A stretch of DNA of 59,059 nt, from NCBI GenBank assembly GCA_002811645.1, contig PDIP01000083.1:262043-321101 (forward strand), written 5' to 3'. The position numbers and the translations under genes are program-made. Shown one piece after another: positions 39,777 through 49,076 of this stretch. A model generated the notes under the pieces. It saw nothing but the letters and a program-made list of their open reading frames with translations. It had not been told where the DNA came from and made no database searches. Source of the stretch: Corallochytrium limacisporum. Taxonomy: Eukaryota; Opisthokonta. Numbering within the stretch: the first letter of the stretch is position 1; the number at the start of each line of letters is the position of its first letter.

Positions 39777-42275
39777 TCAGCTACCGAATTTAGGGATGTA
39801 CCCCATCAGTCCACTACCAGTGTGCTTCTGCGCCGCATTAATCTCCTTGATCTGATCCGGAGTGAATTGCATGAGCGTCGTGATAGCCTTAGACAGCTGC
39901 TGGGCCTCCGTCCCATGTGCACACATGTACTTGAAAATCACAAAGCGTAGGTACTCGCGATCCATGTCCTGTTGCTTACTTCCACCAGCGGATGGGGACG
40001 TGGGCACTGCAAGCGCTGGGGGACTGCCTACGTCCTGAAGCGATCCGTTGCTTGCGTTCCCTGAATTGTCAGCGCTTGCTGTCATTGTGACCTCCTCAAA
40101 TTCGCCACCCAGCGAACCTTGGCTCGAGTTGCCATCACGCCGCATGCGGGTCATAACCGGTGTGCTCGGTCGGTTTGGACTCGTACCCGGGAGCTGTCCT
40201 GCGTTCTTGAGTTCCTTTTGCAGAGCTTTGCGTAGTTTTGCTACCTTGCGTTCATTTGCTCGCAGATTTTCCTCGTGGTGCCGCTTATTGTCCTCCAGCT
40301 CTTGACGTACGAGCCCCAATTCGTCCTGTAACTCGTCCCTTTCGCGAACAGCAAGCTCGGTTTCTCCTTGAACGGCAAGAATGCGGTCTTTGAGCTCCTG
40401 TACGGTGCGGGCGGAATTCTGGGACTGATTCTGTAGCACCAGCGAGCCTTCGTCGAGTTCCCGAATTCGGGCCTGCAACTGCGTAATTTCGGCATTGAGC
40501 GCGTCTTTCTGCTCGACCATTTGCCGGTTCATGCGCTCCGTGTTCTCTTGACTGAGCTTCTCGGTGGTCTCGAGTTTGCGTTTCAGGCGCTCTATGCCAT
40601 TCTGGGCTTCTTGCAAGTGGTCCTCGAGGTCACGGTTGCGATTCTTAGCCTCCTTTGTCTCCGCTTTCTGGCCCTCGGATGTTTCCTCCAGTTCTTTGAC
40701 CTTCGCCTGCAGTCGTAGGACTTCCTCCGAATCATCCGCCTGCACAGGTGTTGCCTGGGCTTCGCTCTGTGCTTGGGACAATTTAATCTTCAGATTGTCC
40801 CGTTCGTGTACGATCTTCTCCATTTCCTCCACATTGGCAGCATCCTGGTCCTTCAGCTCTTGCCGCAATTGTTGGGTCTGTTGCTGGCTGTTGTTCAAGG
40901 CAGTCTGCAGCTCCTCGACCTGTGACTCCTTTTCTTCTAGCGTATTCTGCATCTCACTGTCCATGTGCTGGCTCATGGCTGCTGTTTCAGCTTGCTGCTG
41001 ACTGACTTTCAGGTTCTGTTGTAACTGTCTCACAGTGTTCGTAACCGTTTGAGACAGGGAAGCGATCGAGTTGTGCAGAACAGTGCCTTCGTGACCAATG
41101 TCATCCGCTGAAAGTTTGTGGGCCCGCACTTGGGTTTGGAAAGCGTGACCGTGGTCCACGACCAGACTCTTTACCTGTGCATGCTGCTGCTGGATAGTTT
41201 GCATCTTAACATGCAGTTCCTTGTGCTGATTTCGGGTAACCTTGAGCTGTCCCGTGAGGCGGACCTTATCCTTCTGAATGTCTCTCACGTCCTCAATATG
41301 GCTCTTCAACAGCGTTTGTAGCCTTACAAATTTGCTGTGCAGCTGACGGTTACGGTTCTCAAGCTGAAAAACACGGTCCTGCAATTCCTTGCTGTGGTCA
41401 TGATCCACTGCCGGGCGTTCATTAGTCAATTCTGCGTCATTTTCAGCATTTCCGTCACTCTCCATTGATGCTCCCTCTTCAGCTGCTGACTTTGGTTGGC
41501 CCCGTCCCAGGCTCTCCTGTGCCTTGGCCAACTGTTGCCGAATGGACTGATAGCTCTCCTCCAAAGAATTCAGTTCGGCTTTACTGCTCTCCCGTTGCGA
41601 TTCCAAGGACCGTTCTAGTTTCAGACAATTCTGCTGGCTCGCCTTCAGTTCAAAGCGCAGTTTGTCCCGCTCCTGCGTCAGCACCCGGTTCTGTTGCGTC
41701 TGGTTCTCTAAAGAGCTACCGGCTACCTCTGCTCTTTGTGCTTCCTTGCTAAGCTTCTCCATGATCCTAGCCTGGGTGGACTCCATGTGTGAAACCTTTG
41801 TCTTGTATTCCTGTAGACTCTTCCGCAGATCTCTGATCAGCGCTTCGTATGCGGTACTATCGCTGGTTTCACTCATACCCGCATTTTTTGAGGAATTTTC
41901 GGGGGAGCCACCTGGCTCTTGCTGCTGGAGCGTTGTTGTTTCTTTCATTTGTTTCTTCAAATCACGTATCTTTTGCATGTGCTTGTCCTGCATTTTCTCC
42001 AAAGCTTCTTCAAGCTTGGTATTCTTTGCATGTGCTTCTCGCAATTGTTGCTGCAATGCACTTACATTCACTGTACGTTTTGGCGATGGGTGTGGTGAGG
42101 GGCCTGTCGACCCAGACGGTGATGAAGTGGTCGTTGCATTATTAACAACCGGCTGCTGACCTGGCCTGTCGGATGCCTGCTGTGGCGTTTGTTGTGGTCC
42201 CATACCCATGGCAGTGGCCAGATTATCTACCGTGAGGGCATTCTCGCCCAATTTGGCCTTCAAATTCTTAAACAT
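39777..42275 (-). CDS. GRIP-domain golgin, 832 aa
   Basis: Golgins are coiled-coil tethers of the trans-Golgi. A short N-terminal segment (MFKNLKAKLGENA) resembles the vesicle-capturing N-terminus of golgin-97 and golgin-245. Residues about 60-720 are nearly continuous coiled coil rich in Gln, Glu, Lys and Leu. The C-terminus is a GRIP domain: DREYLRFVIFKYM, QLSKAITTLMQF, TPDQIKEI, then a short tail ending in FGS. The tyrosine of the EYL motif, needed for binding Arl1-GTP in known GRIP domains, is present. The overall layout is closest to golgin-97 (GOLGA1). Start ATG 42275. It is tandem with the upstream SCCPDH-like gene. Confidence 0.88.
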   Translation of the reverse strand: MFKNLKAKLGENALTVDNLATAMGMGPQQTPQQASDRPGQQPVVNNATTTSSPSGSTGPSPHPSPKRTVNVSALQQQLREAHAKNTKLEEALEKMQDKHMQKIRDLKKQMKETTTLQQQEPGGSPENSSKNAGMSETSDSTAYEALIRDLRKSLQEYKTKVSHMESTQARIMEKLSKEAQRAEVAGSSLENQTQQNRVLTQERDKLRFELKASQQNCLKLERSLESQRESSKAELNSLEESYQSIRQQLAKAQESLGRGQPKSAAEEGASMESDGNAENDAELTNERPAVDHDHSKELQDRVFQLENRNRQLHSKFVRLQTLLKSHIEDVRDIQKDKVRLTGQLKVTRNQHKELHVKMQTIQQQHAQVKSLVVDHGHAFQTQVRAHKLSADDIGHEGTVLHNSIASLSQTVTNTVRQLQQNLKVSQQQAETAAMSQHMDSEMQNTLEEKESQVEELQTALNNSQQQTQQLRQELKDQDAANVEEMEKIVHERDNLKIKLSQAQSEAQATPVQADDSEEVLRLQAKVKELEETSEGQKAETKEAKNRNRDLEDHLQEAQNGIERLKRKLETTEKLSQENTERMNRQMVEQKDALNAEITQLQARIRELDEGSLVLQNQSQNSARTVQELKDRILAVQGETELAVRERDELQDELGLVRQELEDNKRHHEENLRANERKVAKLRKALQKELKNAGQLPGTSPNRPSTPVMTRMRRDGNSSQGSLGGEFEEVTMTASADNSGNASNGSLQDVGSPPALAVPTSPSAGGSKQQDMDREYLRFVIFKYMCAHGTEAQQLSKAITTLMQFTPDQIKEINAAQKHTGSGLMGYIPKFGS

Positions 42276-42782
42276 CCTTTATTGTTTTCCCGGCTCTAGA
42301 GCCAGTTGACACTCAATCAATCATCGTCCGCGACAGTACTAAGTTTGATCCGTAGCTGAAGCACCGTTGGTTAATTCAGGTATCTCATTATGCCTTTGTC
42401 TTAGCGTTAGCAATGGCTTGCACTGATGGAGCAGGCTTTCTATTATTTAATGTACCTTTCCATGGGTCCAAATCCTCAAAATTCGGAGCGAAAACGCTGG
42501 CTGGTGGATGTGACTGCGGAACCCGGGTCGTTGGATGGTAAACGGAAGGCCCCCCCCCCTCCGGTCGGGAGGCGGAGAAAGGGGGGGGGTTGGTAGTCGC
42601 ATTTCCCCCAGGGCCAGCAACAGGAGCACACAGATGGTCAGAACTTAAGGAGCCCAACTTTATTAACGAGATTAGAATACGTAGAGATCTTTGGACGTAC
42701 TTTGCTTAGATAACGGGCACCATGGTTGAAGACTAGGGTAGCAGCCCTTTAGTACATCTGACCGATGCCTTCCTCGGGCGAT
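42276..42782. other. Intergenic region between golgin and SCCPDH-like gene
   Basis: A 507-bp tandem gap that contains the golgin promoter. Adjacent C and G runs lie at 42550-42590. No gene. Confidence 0.6.
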
Positions 42783-44093
42783 TTACTTTTGTTTCAAATC
42801 AACAACGGAGAACTTCACACCGGCATCATTCAGGCGGGAGATAATAGTTGTGCCATGGAAGGCAGCCCACGGGGCCAAGACACCACCCTGATCATCGATC
42901 AAGTGACGCTCGTACAGTAGAGTCAGAGCGCTCTCCATAACCATAATGGGAGTGGCAATGTACCCAGCCTCAGGACCGGACACGGTACAGTGGACTTCCC
43001 TGTCAGGTTTACCTTCTCCCGGGGTGCCGCTGTAACCGAAGGCATAGAAATGGGTAGTGAAGGTGGATTTGATCAGAGTCTCGTGGACCGGGTTCTCCTT
43101 TGTCACAGCTCCCCAGGTGAAAAGGCTACAGTAGTCACAAAGAAGTTTCCGACCAAGCTCAAAGCGAGAGAGGAGAGCAAGAAAGATACCGGCAATAGTG
43201 GCCTTCACAATGTTCAGCAGTCCACCAATGTGGGCGTAGGCGAGGAATTGCACCGGAGCGGTCTGGTTGCGCATGTAAAGATGCTTCTGGCTGCGACGTA
43301 CCACACTGGCATCTGCACCCGGGAACTGCACAACGTAACCATTCAGGACCTTGTCCCACTTCAGCTGGCTAGGCTTTGCCTTGGGTCCGACTATCGGCAA
43401 TTTCACACCAGCACCGGGCATCTGCTTACGCAGTTTCTGGAGCTCACCGCTGCCGGCCTTGCTGAAACCAATGACGGCGCTCTCGTAGGTGGCAAAGTTC
43501 ACACCAGTATCACCCTGGTAGTCGAAGGTGTGCACCATTTCGACACGGTTGACGTGGCCCGTGCTCTTGAATTGCTTGCAGGCAAAGCCCATGCCAATGT
43601 CGGCTGGGATGGAATCAAAGCCACAACTGCCAACGAGCAATACACCATTGCGCTTGGCAGCTTCATTGTACTTCACGACCATACCATCCAGGTACATCGG
43701 TTCCCCAGAAATGTCCACGTAATCGCAGAGGTTGTCAATGCAGGCCTGTACTACGGGCTCGCCAAACTTGGAGTACGGACCAACACAGTCAATCAAGACC
43801 TTGCAGACACGACACATTGAGTTTAGGGTCGCTTGATCTGCCACATCGGCAACAATAACCTCAACGTTCTTTCCGTTGAGATTGAATTTTCCGCAGATAT
43901 CATCAATCGCGTTGCGAACCCTTTGTTCGTTACGTCCGGCAATAGCGTAGGTGAACTTGGGGTTCTCACTGGCGTACCGGATCACGTCAGCAACCAGGTA
44001 CTTGCCCGTGAAGCCGGTGCCTCCGAAAACGACAATGTCGTATTTCTTTTCGGTCATCTTGACGCTGTTTCCGCGAGAACGGCGAGTGGCCAT
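42783..44093 (-). CDS. SCCPDH: Saccharopine dehydrogenase-like oxidoreductase, 436 aa
   Basis: SCCPDH-like proteins have a dinucleotide-binding fold, a membrane segment and no proven reaction; they are found on lipid droplets and in mitochondria. The N-terminus shows VVFGGTGFTGKYL (nucleotide loop) and AGRNEQRV, then IDCVGPYSKFGEPVV and CDYVDISGEP, which are diagnostic of the family. GSCGFDSIPADIG follows. A hydrophobic segment lies at GLLNIVKATIAGIFLALL. The length matches the usual 420-430 aa. Two nearby methionines exist (Met1 at 44093 and Met13 in KMTEKKYD), and the shorter one would start right before the fold. It is divergent from DDX1. Confidence 0.93.
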   Translation of the reverse strand: MATRRSRGNSVKMTEKKYDIVVFGGTGFTGKYLVADVIRYASENPKFTYAIAGRNEQRVRNAIDDICGKFNLNGKNVEVIVADVADQATLNSMCRVCKVLIDCVGPYSKFGEPVVQACIDNLCDYVDISGEPMYLDGMVVKYNEAAKRNGVLLVGSCGFDSIPADIGMGFACKQFKSTGHVNRVEMVHTFDYQGDTGVNFATYESAVIGFSKAGSGELQKLRKQMPGAGVKLPIVGPKAKPSQLKWDKVLNGYVVQFPGADASVVRRSQKHLYMRNQTAPVQFLAYAHIGGLLNIVKATIAGIFLALLSRFELGRKLLCDYCSLFTWGAVTKENPVHETLIKSTFTTHFYAFGYSGTPGEGKPDREVHCTVSGPEAGYIATPIMVMESALTLLYERHLIDDQGGVLAPWAAFHGTTIISRLNDAGVKFSVVDLKQK

Positions 44094-45818
44094 GGTGAGT
44101 CTGTTATTTCAGTATCTGAATAGAGTGCACCAGTCCAATGCTGGTTCGTCCAATCCCGTGCAGGCGCTTTCCGAGAGCAATGTATTTTACTCAAGTACCT
44201 CAACGATGGTCAGTGATAAAAATCTAAACAACCATGCCAATACTCAAACGACTCGACCTTGCAGAAGCACGCAAAAACCCAGTAGACACACGTTCATCAG
44301 CTGATGATTGGCTCCAGTCCATACCCCCGGAACCTCTGCGTCATTCACCTCGTCACACCCCAATGGGCTTTCCCTACTCGCTCCGCTGGCCGTCGGTGGC
44401 GCACCCACTTTTTTTCGAATCGGCTGACTAAGTGGTCGGAATGGCAAGACACCGATGATCTCCCAACGTCCGGTTACTCCCCAGTGTGCGAAGAACCGAG
44501 CCAACAACCAAACGGGAACGTACACACATCGCCTCCACCCTTAACCCCCCTTCTTCATTCGAGTTTCCCCATCACGCCGGCCCCACGATTTGATTCGCAG
44601 ACGACGAATGCGTCGCGGCAGAAAATGGCCCCTCCTAGCCCCCATCGGGCAGCCAGTAAACAAGGGGCGGGCAGCCAACGAAAAACAAAATAAAAAAGTA
44701 AGAGCCAAAAATGCAAGTCGAGCCCTGCCAAACACGAAAATACCAACGACCCCCCCCNNNNNNNNNNNNNNNNNNNNNNNNNNNNNNNNNNNNNNNNNNN
44801 NNNNNNNNNNNNNNNNNNNNNNNNNNNNNNNNNNNNNNNNNNNNNNNNNNNNNNNNNNNNNNNNNNNNNNNNNNNNNNNNNNNNNNNNNNNNNNNNNNNN
44901 NNNNNNNNNNNNNNNNNNNNNNNNNNNNNNNNNNNNNNNNNNNNNNNNNNNNNNNNNNNNNNNNNNCCCCCGGGGGTTTTAGGTGGACCACAGAGAAAAA
45001 CTCCCAAAAATAAAATATTCCCAAGAACCCAACCCAACTGCCCAGCTCACCGGGAGCAACCGGTAGTGAATGTACTGCAATCGGGAGGACGGGCCAAAGC
45101 CACTCGGACGTGTGTAGAACTATTTTCGGAGAGTCGTTATCGATACTGCCAGCGTACCGTGTGGTTTGGGACACACGAACCAAACACACCCGGGGGGCCA
45201 AAAGAGTTTGTAAAAGCTTTTTTGGTGATGGACCAACTTTTGTGACCCCTTGGGACCCAGTTGTTTTGGGTTCGGTAGAGAGGGAGAGAGAGAGATGGAC
45301 GAGATGAGAAGCCAGAAGAAGGCGTGAAATTCTGCGTAGAGGGGGCCGGGCCGAAGAAGCCCGGCAGAGGGGGGGAGGAGGAGATTTTGGGAGCGGGTCT
45401 GGAGATGCTCGGGCCTTTGTTGCAGGGCCGAGGAAAAAAGAGGAAGGGGGGGGTGAGCGGGCACAATCTGGCAAATTTAAATATAGTCAGTATATCATAT
45501 TACAATGACAGAGGTAGGTGTAGGGAGCACGGGGGAAGGGGGAGGGGAGAAACGGCAGTATGCTAGAACCCGGGGCGGGGTTGGGGGTTAGTACTTTCAG
45601 CTCCGCGTGTGTGGGGGGGAGGAGTTTCGGGCCGCGTTGGCGGGGTTGGGTCGAGGGGGCCCATCTGCACGGAGTGCGGAGGGCGGTATACGTCGTGGTA
45701 TTTGGTACGGGATGCTCCGCCAACGGCCTGTTATGTAGGGCCTACCTGTATATCTTATCCAGCCATCATTTCAAATACGATGTCGCCCGTGTAGTTCTAG
45801 TACAATATACTCACAACG
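44094..45818. other. Divergent island, SCCPDH-like / DDX1
   Basis: 1.7 kb with an assembly gap (44758-44966) bordered by C runs, a GA tract near 45279-45295, G runs near 45370 and 45445, and TAGTGAATGTAC at 45064-45075 (the minus-strand form of the recurring motif). No gene. Confidence 0.55.
44758..44966. other. Assembly gap (209 N)
   Basis: Unknown bases, bordered by a C run on each side. True size uncertain. Confidence 0.99.
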
Positions 45819-48365
45819 ATGAGTGCTTTCGAGGAATTGGGCCTGTGTCCCGAGCTGATCGCTGCAGCGTCAGGTGTTGGATGGGAACTACCTCGAGAAA
45901 TCCAAGCGGATGCCATTCCCGGTATTCTCGGTGGCGCGGATGTGTTCTTGGCCGCGGAGACTGGCTCAGGAAAGACTGCTGCTTTTACACTCCCTGTCTT
46001 GCAGGCTGTCCACGAGGAGCTGTTGGCACAAAGGAGCACTGGTAAGGGTCTAGCTGCGGGCAGCTATGATCAGGTAAAGTCAAAGCGCGAGGACGATGAT
46101 ACAATCAATGGATCGGAATCACCAGGTAAGAGGCGCAGAATGGATAGTGCTAGCGAGGCCGATGATGCCATGGATGGCTCAGAATCTCCCGGCAAGAGGC
46201 GTAGAATGAATGATGCAAGCTCCGCAGATGGTACAAGCGAAAATTTGTTACAGTTGAACGTACACGACTGCGACAGGGTTCTGCGCGTAGATCGACAACA
46301 CCAGGTTGTTACCACAAAGGATGGTGGTAAGTGGGGTGGAGTAAGGACAACCCATGGTATTCCGTTGGATGATGTCTTTCTTTCCAACAGCTATGGCTAC
46401 TACTACGAATGCGAGATCACTGGTGACGGTATTCCACGCGTTGGATGGGCCACCAAACGTGCCAGGCGAGAAATTGGTACGGATCAGCTGAGCTGGGGAT
46501 ATGGTGGCACTGCAAAAGGCTCACACGGCCGTAGATTCACAGACTATGGTGTAAAGTACGGTAAGGGTGATACCGTGGGCATCATTCTCGCACCCTTGAA
46601 GACCCAAACGAAGGGGCCGAGCAAAGAGAAGGGCATTGCTGTAATTGCATTTTGCGTCAATGGACAGAACATGGGACCCGCCTTCACTGTGTCCGAGCGA
46701 TTCCAGGGCCATGTGATCTACCCGGCTGTGTGCACCAAAGGTGGATCCTTTAAGATGCGATATGGTCACACGGAAAAGTATGCAGAGCAGTATTCTTTTG
46801 CTGTGAAAGCCATCGCAGAGGGTAGCCAAGCGAAGGCCATCAATGAAGCCGCTTCGCTGTCAACAGAGGAGAGAGTAAACCGCCTGCAAAAGGTCGATTC
46901 TATGGACATTGTAGAGGACAGGGCCAAACCAGGTTACACCAAGGCAGGGCCTATGGCATTGATCCTGGAACCGTCGAAAGAACTGGCGAATCAGGTGGTT
47001 GAACACTTGGATCAATTTGGAACATACTTCCAAGACGGAGAGAGCAAGCCACCTCGTACTCTCGGTGTGATTGGTGGTGTTCCTGTGCAGCAGCAAGTGA
47101 AACAGTTGAAGAAGGGAGGCATCGACATTGTTGTGAGTACCCCGGGTCGTTTGGAACAGTTTGTATCATCTGGACAATTGAGTTTGAAGTCGATCCGTTT
47201 CCTGATCATCGACGAGGCGGATGGTATGTTGAATGCTGGCCACGGTAAGTTCATCAGGCAGATGGTGGCTCAAATTCCGCCGTTTCAAGATGATGGCACA
47301 CGGCTGCAGATCATTGCCTGTTCTGCCACGTTGCACAATCCGGCCATCATTCGCCTGTCCGAGGAACTTTGTGAAGATCCGCTGTGGGTTGACCAAAAGG
47401 GCATGGATAGCATCCCTGACACCGTTCAGATCTTCAATGTGAAGCTTGACCCCATTGACCACGGTAAGGCTGGACCTGCTGAGGCCTATGTAGAGGGTCA
47501 AGGTGCCGAGAATCGCCTGCTCGTGTGCGCCAACGAGCACTATAAGTGCGTCTGTCCGAACGACAAGGTACACACCGAACACGACACTTCGGAATTCAAA
47601 GACGCGCGCCTGAGCCGAACTATCAAGCTCGTGAAGCCGGCCATGTTACTGAACATTATCGAACGGTTCAAGATGGAGAGTGTGATGATATTTGTACGTA
47701 CACGCATTGATGCAGACAATCTGGAGGCCTATTTCCGTATGGTGCGCCAAGCAGGAGGTAAGGGAAGCGCTCCGAACCTTGGGGTACCGGAGGTGGTTGT
47801 CCTATCCGGTGAACGCGATGCTGGCCAGCGTCAGCGAAACCTAGACCTGTTCAAGAATGGTGATGCTCGCATCCTGATTGCTACGGATGTCGCTGCACGT
47901 GGTATAGATATTCAAGGTCTGCCCTACATCATCAACATGACACTGCCGGACAAGCCTGAGGAGTTCATGCATCGGGTTGGCCGTGTTGGACGTGCTGGTC
48001 AGACAGGAATCGCGATAAACATTGTGTCAGCTGTTCCCGAGAAGGTTTGGTTCCACCGGTGTCCATCCCGTGGCAAGCAGTGCAACAACCGCAAGCTGTT
48101 GAACATGGGTGGCTGCACCATCTGGTACGATGAAATGAAGATCTTGCAGGAGATTGAAAACAAATTGGGTAGCTGCGGCACCTTCCTGGATGACAAATTA
48201 GACATGAGCATGCATGTCAAGGAGGCGGGTACCTCCGGAGACAGTGCCGGCAGCGCTACGCGCAGCCGCTATCGTCAGTATGTGGTTGAGGCCTTGACAA
48301 ATATGGAACGGTCTGTACAGCTCACGTTCTTGCGGAGCACGTACGGATCAGGAAATACTCAATAG
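45819..48365 (+). CDS. DDX1: DEAD-box RNA helicase DDX1, 848 aa
   Basis: DDX1 is an ATP-dependent RNA helicase acting in the tRNA-ligase complex and RNA processing. The DDX1 hallmark is a SPRY domain inserted between helicase motifs I and Ia. Here AETGSGKT is at residues 46-53, SPRY lies at about 145-310, then STPGRL, the DEAD box (Asp465), SAT (ACSATLH), and motif VI (HRVGRVGRAG). The family C-terminus is present (GGCTIWYDEMK and a final MERSVQLTFL helix). Between motif I and SPRY is a tandem duplicate of 22 residues, each copy holding GSESPGKRRRM, probably a doubled nuclear signal. Start ATG 45819. The TAG stop lies at 48363-48365 and directly overlaps a GTGAGT. Confidence 0.97.
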   Translation: MSAFEELGLCPELIAAASGVGWELPREIQADAIPGILGGADVFLAAETGSGKTAAFTLPVLQAVHEELLAQRSTGKGLAAGSYDQVKSKREDDDTINGSESPGKRRRMDSASEADDAMDGSESPGKRRRMNDASSADGTSENLLQLNVHDCDRVLRVDRQHQVVTTKDGGKWGGVRTTHGIPLDDVFLSNSYGYYYECEITGDGIPRVGWATKRARREIGTDQLSWGYGGTAKGSHGRRFTDYGVKYGKGDTVGIILAPLKTQTKGPSKEKGIAVIAFCVNGQNMGPAFTVSERFQGHVIYPAVCTKGGSFKMRYGHTEKYAEQYSFAVKAIAEGSQAKAINEAASLSTEERVNRLQKVDSMDIVEDRAKPGYTKAGPMALILEPSKELANQVVEHLDQFGTYFQDGESKPPRTLGVIGGVPVQQQVKQLKKGGIDIVVSTPGRLEQFVSSGQLSLKSIRFLIIDEADGMLNAGHGKFIRQMVAQIPPFQDDGTRLQIIACSATLHNPAIIRLSEELCEDPLWVDQKGMDSIPDTVQIFNVKLDPIDHGKAGPAEAYVEGQGAENRLLVCANEHYKCVCPNDKVHTEHDTSEFKDARLSRTIKLVKPAMLLNIIERFKMESVMIFVRTRIDADNLEAYFRMVRQAGGKGSAPNLGVPEVVVLSGERDAGQRQRNLDLFKNGDARILIATDVAARGIDIQGLPYIINMTLPDKPEEFMHRVGRVGRAGQTGIAINIVSAVPEKVWFHRCPSRGKQCNNRKLLNMGGCTIWYDEMKILQEIENKLGSCGTFLDDKLDMSMHVKEAGTSGDSAGSATRSRYRQYVVEALTNMERSVQLTFLRSTYGSGNTQ
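46110..46220 (+). repeat. In-frame 66-bp duplication within DDX1
   Basis: The codons for GSESPGKRRRM start at 46110 and again at 46176. The 66-bp period keeps the frame. Synonymous differences between copies show that the duplication is not recent. Confidence 0.85.
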
Positions 48366-49076
48366 TGAGTCCTTTATGGTAAGTTACAGCATCATCTGGG
48401 GTGCCTGAAGCCTTATGACGGAGCAAGAGCGAGTTCTTGAATCACGGTTGCTATATCTTTTGCTTGCAGTGGGCGTTTTATTTACCTGCTTGTCTTGCCA
48501 GAAATGCGAACCAAGATGCTAAGGGATCCAATACTGGCTGCCATGGAAAGTATGTGTGACATGGGGGTTATCAGTGGAATCCCACATTCTTCATATCATT
48601 CTCAGAACACTATCACTCTTCTTCATTCCATCACTTCTTTTCATCTCATGTCCTCACTCACAACATGAACAACACTTAACTAACATAACTGAACCCTTTT
48701 TCCAATACCTTTCGCTGTCTAGCAGAGCTCAAACCCACGAGCGCATCATTCCGATCTTCCGAGACCCGGGCATCGCAATGAACCACCGTGTTCAGCCAGC
48801 AACACGCAGCCCCCCCCCGTCCCTGGGGAAGAGGAGGGGGCTTCGAAGCAATTTAACTCTCACTGGGGCGCCAAGAAGGTACTCGAGAACAGAAATTCTT
48901 GGAAATTAATGTTGGCGCGGATCATGCAGTTCCAGGGTATATAGCAAAGCTAAAGAATTTAAATAGACACACTAATGGTGTTTGTAGCTATGTGTGGATT
49001 ACTAAGGTCGTGAGCACTGTAGAATACCGACATTGATTTCGTGATCAACTACCGCGAGAACAAACGTACACCAACC
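48366..49076 (+). other. DDX1 3' region with two candidate introns, or a small spliced gene
   Basis: Just after the DDX1 stop lie strong splice signals in order. Intron A spans 48379-48469 (GTAAGT to TTTTGCTTGCAG). Intron B spans 48550 to 48722 or 48725 (GTATGT, AACTAAC at 48678-48684, a pyrimidine tract, then TAGCAG). Joining ATG 48376-48378 with the 80-nt exon and 48723-48909 gives an open frame of 89 codons that I do not recognise. Alternatively these are 3'-UTR introns of DDX1. A third option uses the competing GTGAGT at 48365, which would remove the stop and give DDX1 another C-terminus. Confidence 0.45.
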
